Position numbers and translations under genes: made by a program. A stretch of DNA of 42,000 nt, from assembly GCF_001189915.1 (NCBI RefSeq), contig NZ_LFLS01000043.1:1-42000 (forward strand). The letters are read 5' to 3'. This document shows, piece after piece, positions 11,423 through 18,134 of the stretch; within the stretch, counting starts at the first letter, position 1; every line of letters starts with the position of its first letter. The DNA is from Herbaspirillum autotrophicum. Its GTDB lineage: Bacteria > Pseudomonadota > Gammaproteobacteria > Burkholderiales > Burkholderiaceae_D. The notes under the pieces are model-generated. The model did no database searches. It was given only the letters and a program-made list of their open reading frames with translations, and was not told where the DNA came from.

Positions 11423-12664
11423 TCAATTCCATTGATGCCGGCGCGGAAACACATCGTTGAGCAGGTAATTGCCGATCAAGTGATATTTCCAGCGCACCGG
11501 ATCGTGCAGCGTATGTACGCGTGCATTGCGCCAGTGCCGGTCCAGATTGTGGGCGGCGCGCGTGGCAGAAGAACCGGCCAGTTCGAACAGCTTTTCAGAA
11601 ACGCTGAGCGCCGCTTCGGTCGACAGGATCTTGGCTTCGGCAATGGCGACGGACGCTTGGGCGCTGATCGCTGCGGTGACCGGGTGTCGGCTCAAGTCAT
11701 CCAGCAGACGCGCGGTCTCCGCCAGCACTTCGTGCGCGGCATGGACATCGATTTGCAGCTTGCCGACTTCCTGAATGATGTAAGGATCTTCGGTGGCGTG
11801 TTCGACGTGGGCATCGGTCCATGGTCGCGTCCGCTCTTGCACGAAACGGATGGCGTCGCGCAAGGCGCCTTCGGCGATGCCGACATCGATCGCGGCTTGA
11901 ATCAGTTGCGATTTCGGACCGGACAGATTGGGAATGTCGGCGAAGCGGCTCAGATGGATGACAGCATCGTCGTCGACCGGCACCTCGTGCAGCAATACCG
12001 TGCCGCTGGCAGTGGTGCGTTGTCCGAAGCCGTTCCAGTCGTCAATCACTTGCAGGCCGGGCGCATCGCGCCGTACCCAGACCTGCACCGGCAGGTTGTC
12101 GTCATCGACCGAGCGAAACGGAATCCAGTGAGCGTACAGCGCACCGGTAGAGTAGAAGCGGGTACCCGAGACGCGCAAGCCGGCATCGGTCTTTGTCAAT
12201 CGGGTAGTGGGCGTGCTGACTACCGCGGCCTTGGCTTTGCGCTCCGGACCGGCATTGCCGAGCCGGTAGCCATTCAGTACATCGGCAAACCAACGGGTCT
12301 TTTGCGATTCGGTGCCGAGGTCCAGCAGATTCTGAATCAATGCGAAATGATTTTGCGGAATCTGTCCCAGCGAGGGATCGGCGGCGCACAAGATCACAAA
12401 CACCTCGGCGACCGTTTCATTCGATACTTCGGCGCCGCCGTAGCTGCGCGGAATGGTAATGCCGCCCAGTCCGCTGGCGGTATAGCGATCCAGCTCATCC
12501 CATGGCAGGCGGCGTTCGCGATCACGCAAGGCGGCGTCGACCGCAAAGTCGTCCGCCAGTGCGCGCGCGACCCGCAGCGCTTCGGCATCGCTGCCGATGC
12601 GGTGCGGTGTGACCGGTGGTGTTGGCAACCGGGCGGTTGCGGTTGGATGCGGTGTGGCAGTCAT
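11423..12664 (-). CDS. SfnB/DszC-like sulfur-acquisition flavin oxidoreductase, copy 2
   Basis: A 413-aa paralogue of the neighbouring SfnB-like protein, with the same acyl-CoA-dehydrogenase-like architecture: GGITIPRSYGGAEVSNETV, then GTRFYSTGALYAHWIPF and DDWNGFGQRTTASGTVLL, and a C-terminal HTLHDPVRWKYHLIGNYLLN. The frame is open to 12721, but that start would overlap metI. The MTATPHPT start at 12664 clears metI by 31 nt and has GAAAG 7 nt upstream, so I chose it. Substitutions between the two copies in the substrate-facing segments suggest they act on different sulfur compounds or successive oxidation states; this is inference. Confidence 0.84.
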   Translation of the reverse strand: MTATPHPTATARLPTPPVTPHRIGSDAEALRVARALADDFAVDAALRDRERRLPWDELDRYTASGLGGITIPRSYGGAEVSNETVAEVFVILCAADPSLGQIPQNHFALIQNLLDLGTESQKTRWFADVLNGYRLGNAGPERKAKAAVVSTPTTRLTKTDAGLRVSGTRFYSTGALYAHWIPFRSVDDDNLPVQVWVRRDAPGLQVIDDWNGFGQRTTASGTVLLHEVPVDDDAVIHLSRFADIPNLSGPKSQLIQAAIDVGIAEGALRDAIRFVQERTRPWTDAHVEHATEDPYIIQEVGKLQIDVHAAHEVLAETARLLDDLSRHPVTAAISAQASVAIAEAKILSTEAALSVSEKLFELAGSSATRAAHNLDRHWRNARVHTLHDPVRWKYHLIGNYLLNDVFPRRHQWN

Positions 12665-12695
12665 GAGGATACTTTCGATAGGGTTGCCGATGACG

Positions 12696-13346
12696 TCAGC
12701 GACTTTGCAAGCGACGCACATAAAAGTCGCCGAGCAGTTGCACCACGCTGACCAGTGCGACCAGCACCACGATCACGATCATCATCACTTCGGTATCGAA
12801 GCGCTGATAACCATAGCGGATGGCGAGGTCACCCAAACCACCGGCACCGACCGCACCGGCCATGGCCGACGAGCTGATCAACGCTACCAGCGTGATGGTG
12901 AAGCCACCGATGATGCCGGGCCATGCTTCCGGCAACAGCACATGCAGAATGATGTCGAGCTTCTTGCAACCCATGGCCTGCGCCGCTTCGATCAGTCCGG
13001 GATCGATTTCGCGCAAGCTGACTTCGGCGATGCGCGCAAAGAACGGCGTGGCGCTGATCGCCAGCGGCACGATGGCGGCCCAGACGCCGATGGTGGTGCC
13101 GGAGACAAACCGGGTGAACGGGATCAGCGCGACCAGCAATACGATGAATGGCGTGGCGCGAAAACTGTTGACCACCGCGCCGACCACTTTATTGATGCGC
13201 GGTGACGCCAGAAAGCCATTGGGCGCGGTGACGATCAGCAGGATCGCCAGCGGAATACCAGCCAGAAAGGCAATCGAACTGGATACCCCGACCATCATCA
13301 GGGTATCGAGAAACGCATGCCAGTAACGTTCAAATGACAGGGACAT
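12696..13346 (-). CDS. metI: MetI-type ABC transporter permease
   Basis: A 216-aa inner-membrane permease with about five transmembrane helices. The EAA loop lies in [27 protein letters not shown] (shown in outline), typical of MetI. Its start overlaps the end of metN by 17 nt, indicating translational coupling, and GAGAG lies upstream of the ATG. It forms the membrane channel for the MetN ATPase and presumably serves all three MetQ-like receptors of the operon. E. coli MetI is 217 aa, so length is normal. Methionine itself may not be the substrate given the sulfonate/sulfone-type enzymes around it. Confidence 0.9.
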   Translation of the reverse strand: MSLSFERYWHAFLDTLMMVGVSSSIAFLAGIPLAILLIVTAPNGFLASPRINKVVGAVVNSFRATPFIVLLVALIPFTRFVSGTTIGVWAAIVPLAISATPFFARIAEVSLREIDPGLIEAAQAMGCKKLDIILHVLLPEAWPGIIGGFTITLVALISSSAMAGAVGAGGLGDLAIRYGYQRFDTEVMMIVIVVLVALVSVVQLLGDFYVRRLQSR

Positions 13347-14496
13347 AGCCGATACTCTCGATATGGTGAGCCACTGCGCCGGCTCCGGTGGTTAATGTGG
13401 AAAAGTCCGGCAAGACGACGTTGCCCGGCACGGCCACCAGCAGGCGGCCATGGGCGTGGCCCTGGATACGGTCGATGCCGCCATGCAGCAGTTGCACGGA
13501 AGTCTGCAAGGCCTGGGTAATTTTGTTGAAATCGGGTTCCAGATAATTCTGACCGTTGAATACCAGTTGCAGCACTTGCTGATAGCGCTGGCCGGAGGCC
13601 GGTACTTCCTTGCCGAGACGTTGTTGCAAGTCATCCGGCAAGCCGTGCTGCAATGGTGCCAGCAGCGCCCGGGTGGCTTCGTGTTGTGGCGCGCCAAACA
13701 CTTTCCATACTTCGCCGCTTTCGGCAATCCGGCCCTTTTCCAGCACCAGTACCTGATCAGCGATTTCCCGGATGACGCTCATTTCATGCGTGATCAGGAT
13801 GATGGTGATGCCGAGCCGGCGATTGATATCGCGCAGCAATTGCAGAATCGAATGGGTGGTTTCCGGATCGAGAGCGGAGGTGGCCTCATCGCACAACAGG
13901 ATTTCCGGATCGGTGGCCAATGCGCGTGCAATGCCCACGCGCTGTTTCTGACCGCCGGACAGACGCGACGGATAACTGTCATGCTTGTTTTCGAGGCCGA
14001 CCAGCGCCAGCAATTCATTGACCCGCTTGGCGACATCTTTCTTGGCGACGCCGGCAACGCGCAGCGGCAGCGCAATATTTTCGTAGACGGTTTTGGCCGA
14101 CAGCAGATTGAAATGCTGAAAGATCATGCCGATGCGACGACGCAGACCGACCAGATCATTTTCCGTCAGGGTGCTGATATCGACGTCATCGACCAGTACT
14201 TTGCCCGCGCTTGGCTTTTCGAGCAGGTTGATGGTGCGCAGCAAGCTTGATTTGCCGGCGCCGCTGCGACCGATGATGCCAAAGATGCTGCCGGCTTCGA
14301 TTTGCAACGTGATATCGGACAGCGCATGGACCGCGCCAGCCGACGACTGGTAAGTTTTGGCAATGGCCTCAAAGTGCACGGTGCCGGCGCGCCGTGCTCC
14401 GACGCTGCGGGTCTGGTCGAGATCAACTGCAACATCGTATTCAGGTTCCCACGTGCGCAGCGCAGCGCGGGATGTCAGCGCCGAGGAGTATGTCAT
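13330..14496 (-). CDS. metN: MetN-type ABC transporter ATP-binding protein with NIL domain
   Basis: A 388-aa ATPase. Walker [10 protein letters not shown] is at 76-84, the Q-loop in MIFQHFNLL, signature [15 protein letters not shown], Walker B ILLCDEA and switch His in ITHEMSVI. The last 100 residues form a NIL regulatory domain as in E. coli MetN, where bound methionine inhibits transport. About 40 residues precede the ABC domain, more than in E. coli MetN (343 aa). The MTYSSA start at 14496 has GGAAAGG 9 nt upstream; the frame stays open to 14613, but that region overlaps metQ copy 2. The extension has no recognisable motif. Confidence 0.9.
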   Translation of the reverse strand: MTYSSALTSRAALRTWEPEYDVAVDLDQTRSVGARRAGTVHFEAIAKTYQSSAGAVHALSDITLQIEAGSIFGIIGRSGAGKSSLLRTINLLEKPSAGKVLVDDVDISTLTENDLVGLRRRIGMIFQHFNLLSAKTVYENIALPLRVAGVAKKDVAKRVNELLALVGLENKHDSYPSRLSGGQKQRVGIARALATDPEILLCDEATSALDPETTHSILQLLRDINRRLGITIILITHEMSVIREIADQVLVLEKGRIAESGEVWKVFGAPQHEATRALLAPLQHGLPDDLQQRLGKEVPASGQRYQQVLQLVFNGQNYLEPDFNKITQALQTSVQLLHGGIDRIQGHAHGRLLVAVPGNVVLPDFSTLTTGAGAVAHHIESIGYVPVI

Positions 14497-14575
14497 TGCA
14501 AAATGCCTTTCCGGATTGAATGCGGTAACAGGGGATGCGAACCGGAACGGCCTGGACGGCCATTCCGGGTCTCCA

Positions 14576-15385
14576 TCATTTTTGCCATGCCAGCGTGTAG
14601 AGGCGACTGTCATTGGCGTAAGCCTTCTTGATCGCTTCTTTGACGGCCGGTGAATTCTGATAAATCTGAATGAACTTCTTGACCTCAGGATCGTTGGCTT
14701 TCTTCTCGTTCACGACAAAACGGATGGCGAACTTCTTGTCTTCAATGCCCGAGTAAAGCAAACCACTGGATGGGTCGAATGCTTTCGAGGCCACGATGAA
14801 GTGCGGATAACCGAGTGCCAGATCGACGTCGGCAGTAATGCGGGCCAGTTGCGGTCCTTCGACTTCAACAAAGGTCAGCTTCTTCGGATTGTCGATGATG
14901 TCGTTGAGCGTGCCGAGGAAGCCGACGCCCGGCTTGAGCTTGATGAGGCCGGACTTTTCCAGCAACAGCAAGCCGCGACCCTGATTGACCGGATCGTTGG
15001 CGATGGCGACTTTGCCATTGACCGGAATGTCCGAGAATTTTTTGTACTTGAGGGAATACAGACCGACATTGGCCAGAATACCGTTATCGACGCTCTTCAG
15101 TTTGAAGCCTTGCTTCTGAATCGCGTTGTCGAGAAAGGGCTGATGCTGGAAATAGTTGATATCGATATCGCCGGAATTCAATGCCACGTTCGGTGTGGTC
15201 CAATCCGTGAATTCGACAACTTCGACATTGATGCCTTGCGCCTTGGCTTCCTGGGTCGCGGCCAGAATCGAGTCGGCGTAGGCACCCGGCACGACACCAA
15301 TTTTCAGGGTGCCGGCGTAAGCCGATGGTAATAGGGTCAGTGCCAGGGCTGCGGTGGCAATGAATTGATGGATATTTTTTTTCAT
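14576..15385 (-). CDS. MetQ/NlpA-family substrate-binding protein, copy 2
   Basis: A 269-aa receptor. The MKKNIHQF start at 15385 has AGGGAGT upstream; the longer frame to 15499 lacks such support. A Sec signal peptide ends at AYA before GTLKIG, without a lipobox Cys. Family blocks are [42 protein letters not shown] and [18 protein letters not shown]. It lies 79 nt ahead of metN and 145 nt behind copy 3. Being directly beside metN, this or copy 3 is the best candidate for the main receptor. The ligand is unknown. Confidence 0.86.
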   Translation of the reverse strand: MKKNIHQFIATAALALTLLPSAYAGTLKIGVVPGAYADSILAATQEAKAQGINVEVVEFTDWTTPNVALNSGDIDINYFQHQPFLDNAIQKQGFKLKSVDNGILANVGLYSLKYKKFSDIPVNGKVAIANDPVNQGRGLLLLEKSGLIKLKPGVGFLGTLNDIIDNPKKLTFVEVEGPQLARITADVDLALGYPHFIVASKAFDPSSGLLYSGIEDKKFAIRFVVNEKKANDPEVKKFIQIYQNSPAVKEAIKKAYANDSRLYTLAWQK

Positions 15386-15530
15386 GGTGACTCCCTGAGT
15401 GTGAAAGACGATGCGAAAGCGTGATGCAATGAGATGTTGTATGCCGGTCAGGCGGCAGCGCGATGTGGTGTATGCGAGACCCGACATCGTACGGTGCATG
15501 GCGATGCAGAAAACGCAGCAATAGCGCGGA

Positions 15531-16352
15531 TCATTTTTTCCATGGCAGGCTGTAGAGTCTGGTGTCGTTCAGATAAAGCGCGGCGATCTTGTCGCTGACG
15601 GCTTTGGAATTCTGGTAAATCTTCACGAATTTCTGTACGCGCGGATCATTGACATTGTCTTGGCGGGCAACAAAAAGAATGGTGTAGTCGGTGTCGTTGA
15701 GCGTGGTATATACCAGACCCTTGCCGGCGATTTCAGGTTTGCCGGCGGTCACGAAGCGGGCCGGATAACCTTGCGCGATATCGACATCGTCAAGTGCGCG
15801 CACCAGTTGCGGCCCTTCGATTTCAATGAACTTGAGTTGCTTCGGATTGCTGACGATATCATGCACCGTGGCTTTGCTGCCGCTGCCGGCCTTCAGTGTG
15901 ATCAATCCTGCGCTCTGGGCCAGCAGCAAGCCGCGCGCCTGATTGACGGGATCATTGGCGACGGCGACGGTAGCGCCGTTTTTCAATTCCTTGAGCGATT
16001 TGATCTTGCTTGAAAACAAACCGATGCTCGGCAAGAATCCTTGGCCGGCGATGGCAAATTTGTATTTGGCCGTTGCCGTCGCGTTATCCAGAAATGCCTT
16101 GTGCTGGAAAAAATTCAAATCCAGGTCGCCGGCCTGCAGCGCCACATTCGGTGTGGTCCAGTCGGTGATTTCCACCACTTCCACATCCAATCCCTGGCGC
16201 TTGGCTTCGGCTGCTGCAATGGCAACGGTGTCGCCGGTAGGGCCGGGGTTGGCACCGATTTTCAACGGCGCGGCAGAGGCAGTGCCGGCGAGCAGTGAAG
16301 CCAGCAGGGTCAGCAAGCCCAAGCCCGGGAACAGGATTTTCTGATGCAGCAT
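15531..16352 (-). CDS. MetQ/NlpA-family substrate-binding protein, copy 3 (first gene of operon)
   Basis: A 273-aa receptor with a Sec signal peptide ending at ASA before APLKIGANPG and no lipobox Cys. It shares with the other copies [28 protein letters not shown] and NDPVNQARGLLLAQSAG. The GRGLLLLE stretch is changed to ARGLLLAQ, and other binding-cleft positions differ, hinting at a different ligand. The MLHQKI start at 16352 has GAAAGAAA upstream; the ORF start at 16412 lies in the leader. It opens the leftward eight-gene unit, and its upstream region holds an inverted repeat at 16386-16405. Confidence 0.85.
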   Translation of the reverse strand: MLHQKILFPGLGLLTLLASLLAGTASAAPLKIGANPGPTGDTVAIAAAEAKRQGLDVEVVEITDWTTPNVALQAGDLDLNFFQHKAFLDNATATAKYKFAIAGQGFLPSIGLFSSKIKSLKELKNGATVAVANDPVNQARGLLLAQSAGLITLKAGSGSKATVHDIVSNPKQLKFIEIEGPQLVRALDDVDIAQGYPARFVTAGKPEIAGKGLVYTTLNDTDYTILFVARQDNVNDPRVQKFVKIYQNSKAVSDKIAALYLNDTRLYSLPWKK

Positions 16353-16385
16353 GATGGAATTTTCTTTCAGCAGATTCGATGAAAT

Positions 16386-16405
16386 AACGCTGCAATAGCA
16401 ACGTT
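16386..16405. promoter_or_regulatory. Inverted repeat upstream of the sulfur operon
   Basis: AACGCTGC, a 4-nt spacer and GCAACGTT form 8-bp arms with one mismatch, 34-53 nt upstream of the first metQ-like start. It could be an operator or a leader hairpin. I cannot assign a regulator; CysB or SfnR control is only a guess from gene content. Confidence 0.35.
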
Positions 16406-16412
16406 TACACAC

Positions 16413-16709
16413 GTCATTAAATCCGTTGCGGCAGGAATTGCATAAGAATTTTTCTGTATTTCGATACGCAAAAAACCTGCTTGATGCCGGTGCTGGCGGC
16501 TTTTTCCGGCAGGAATAAGCTCATGCGCAAAACACATATCGCACGCAATGGCCGGGCCGATATGCAGAGCGGCGGTGAGGTGTCCGAGCGCCGGCAGCAA
16601 TCAGGGATGTTGGCGCGTATACTCTGCGGGCAGAGGGGATGGTTGCGAGACACTGCAACAGTGTGGTGGCTTCGCGTCAATCAATGCAGTTCAAGCAAGG
16701 AGTACCACG
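16413..16709. other. Intergenic region between sulfur operon and methyltransferase gene
   Basis: About 300 nt between divergent genes. It is AT-rich at 16430-16475, where the sulfur-operon promoter probably lies, and ends with the AAGGAGT ribosome site of the methyltransferase at 16697-16703. A short GC-rich dyad around 16486-16515 is followed by TTTTT but is imperfect. No convincing gene is present. Confidence 0.4.
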
Positions 16710-17501
16710 ATGAGCAAGCCAGGCAATGCGATTCATCATGCTGCAGCCGAAGGTTATGTCAGCGCTGCCGACAGTTATGTGCGCGGTCGTCCCGACTATC
16801 CGCCCGAAATTGAACACTGGTTGCGCAACGACATTGGCGCTGAGCGCGGCAAAACCATTGTCGATCTCGGCGCCGGCACGGGAAAATTCACGCCGCGTTT
16901 GCTGGCCACCGGCGCCAGTGTCATTGCGGTAGAACCGGTGCCACAGATGTTGCGCAAACTGGCTACCGGCTTGCCTCAGGTCAACGCGCTGGAAGGTATG
17001 GCGGAATCGATTCCGTTACCGGATGCAGCGGTCGATGCGGTGATCTGTGCGCAGGCTTTCCACTGGTTTGCCAGCAAGGCCGCACTGGCCGAAATTCACC
17101 GGGTCCTGAAACCCGGCGGCAAGCTGGGACTGGTCTGGAACATGCGCGATGGCAGCGTCGACTGGATCGCGCGTCTGGATCAGATGGTGAACCGGGTAGA
17201 AGGTGACACCCCGCGTTATTACACCGGCGCGTGGCGACAGGTATTTCCGTTTGACGGTTTCGGCCCTTTGCATGAACAGCACTTTTCCCATGGTCACACC
17301 GGCACGCCGGAAGACGTGATCGTCAATCGCGTGCGCTCGACCAGTTTCGTGGCCGCCTTGCCGGCAGCGGAGCGGGCGGCAATCGATGCGCAACTGCACG
17401 CGCTGATTGCCGGCGAGCCGGCACTCCATGGCAAGCAAACGGTGACCGTGCCCTACGCGACTGCGGCGTTCTATACGGTCAAAGAAGAGACCCAGGCATA
17501 G
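16710..17501 (+). CDS. Class I SAM-dependent methyltransferase
   Basis: A 263-aa Rossmann-type methyltransferase of the Methyltransf_11/25 kind. SAM motif I VDLGAGTGKF is at residues 51-60, an acidic motif II follows in VIAVEPVPQML, then EGMAESIPLPDAAVDAVICAQAFHWF in outline and HRVLKPGGKLGLVWN (motif III region). This layout is common in small-molecule methyltransferases (UbiE/BioC-like). The ATG at 16710 has a strong AAGGAGT 7 nt upstream; the longer open frame from 16548 is leader. It stands alone, divergent from the sulfur operon and convergent with the Lrp gene. The substrate is unknown. Confidence 0.82.
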   Translation: MSKPGNAIHHAAAEGYVSAADSYVRGRPDYPPEIEHWLRNDIGAERGKTIVDLGAGTGKFTPRLLATGASVIAVEPVPQMLRKLATGLPQVNALEGMAESIPLPDAAVDAVICAQAFHWFASKAALAEIHRVLKPGGKLGLVWNMRDGSVDWIARLDQMVNRVEGDTPRYYTGAWRQVFPFDGFGPLHEQHFSHGHTGTPEDVIVNRVRSTSFVAALPAAERAAIDAQLHALIAGEPALHGKQTVTVPYATAAFYTVKEETQA

Positions 17502-17522
17502 CCGCGTGGGTGTCGCGTTGTG

Positions 17523-17999
17523 TCAGCGCGGATGGCGAGCATCGATAGGCAATGCTGTTTTGTATTTGACTTGCTTGAGGGCGAAGCTGGAACGGATGTT
17601 CTTGATGCCGGGAATTTTGGTCAGGTGTTCAAGAATGAAATATTCCAGCGCCTGCAAATCCGGCACCACGATGCGCAGCAGATAGTCTTCATCGCCGGTC
17701 ATCAGGTAGACCTCCATCACTTCATCGAAGGCGCTGACGGCACTTTCGAATTGCGCCAGTGCCTGCGATTCCTGCTTTTCCAGACTGACCTTGACGAACA
17801 CATTGACCTTTAATCCCAGCAAGTGCGGGTTGGCCAGCGCCACATAGCGGGAAATGATACCGTTGGATTCCAGACGCTTGACGCGCGCCAGCGTCGGCGA
17901 TGCCGACAGGCTGATTTTGTGGGCCAGGTCGAGGTTGCTGATGCTGCCGTTTTCCTGAAGTATGCTCAGGATGCGCAAATCAATGGTGTCGAGTTCCAT
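17523..17999 (-). CDS. Lrp/AsnC-family transcriptional regulator
   Basis: A 158-aa regulator. The N-terminal helix-turn-helix (residues 3-60) opens MELDTIDLRILSILQENG and contains LSASPTLARVKRLESNG. The C-terminal RAM/AsnC ligand domain carries VMEVYLMTGDEDYLLRIVVPD, the glycine-aspartate turn that contacts amino acids in the family. The start at 17999 fits family length; the frame is open to 18059 but those codons include half of a palindrome. It diverges from the AceE-like gene with a perfect 21-bp dyad between them, so it probably controls that gene and itself. In Pseudomonas putida a divergent Lrp-type regulator (MdeR) controls mdeAB; a similar role here is inference. Confidence 0.87.
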   Translation of the reverse strand: MELDTIDLRILSILQENGSISNLDLAHKISLSASPTLARVKRLESNGIISRYVALANPHLLGLKVNVFVKVSLEKQESQALAQFESAVSAFDEVMEVYLMTGDEDYLLRIVVPDLQALEYFILEHLTKIPGIKNIRSSFALKQVKYKTALPIDARHPR

Positions 18000-18029
18000 A
18001 TGGAGAATTAAAATCTGTATAAATTCAAT

Positions 18030-18050
18030 ATTCAGCATTCTATGCTGAAT
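18030..18050. promoter_or_regulatory. Perfect palindrome, likely Lrp-type operator
   Basis: ATTCAGCAT is followed by TCT and then its exact reverse complement, giving 9-bp arms over 21 bp. It lies 31 nt upstream of the Lrp-family start and 85 nt upstream of the AceE-like start. A TATACA hexamer on the minus strand at 18021-18016 could be the regulator's -10 box, which would place the palindrome over the -35 and spacer. Confidence 0.6.
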
Positions 18051-18134
18051 GCAGGGCATTGAGCGATTGATTTCAGTGACTCATGCTGCGCAATAAGGCG
18101 TAAATTGATTCCATTATTCAAACGGAGACGTAAA

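Noticed and set aside
16480..16520. GC-rich dyad followed by TTTTT as a terminator
   Set aside because: The stem is short and imperfect, and no upstream gene on the plus strand needs termination there.
16548..16709. 54-codon N-terminal extension of the methyltransferase
   Set aside because: The ATG at 16710 has AAGGAGT at ideal spacing, and the upstream codons do not resemble any methyltransferase N-terminus.
18105..18134. Upstream TTG start for the AceE-like protein
   Set aside because: It would add a basic leader with no ribosome site, while GGAGA sits 6 nt before the GTG at 18135.
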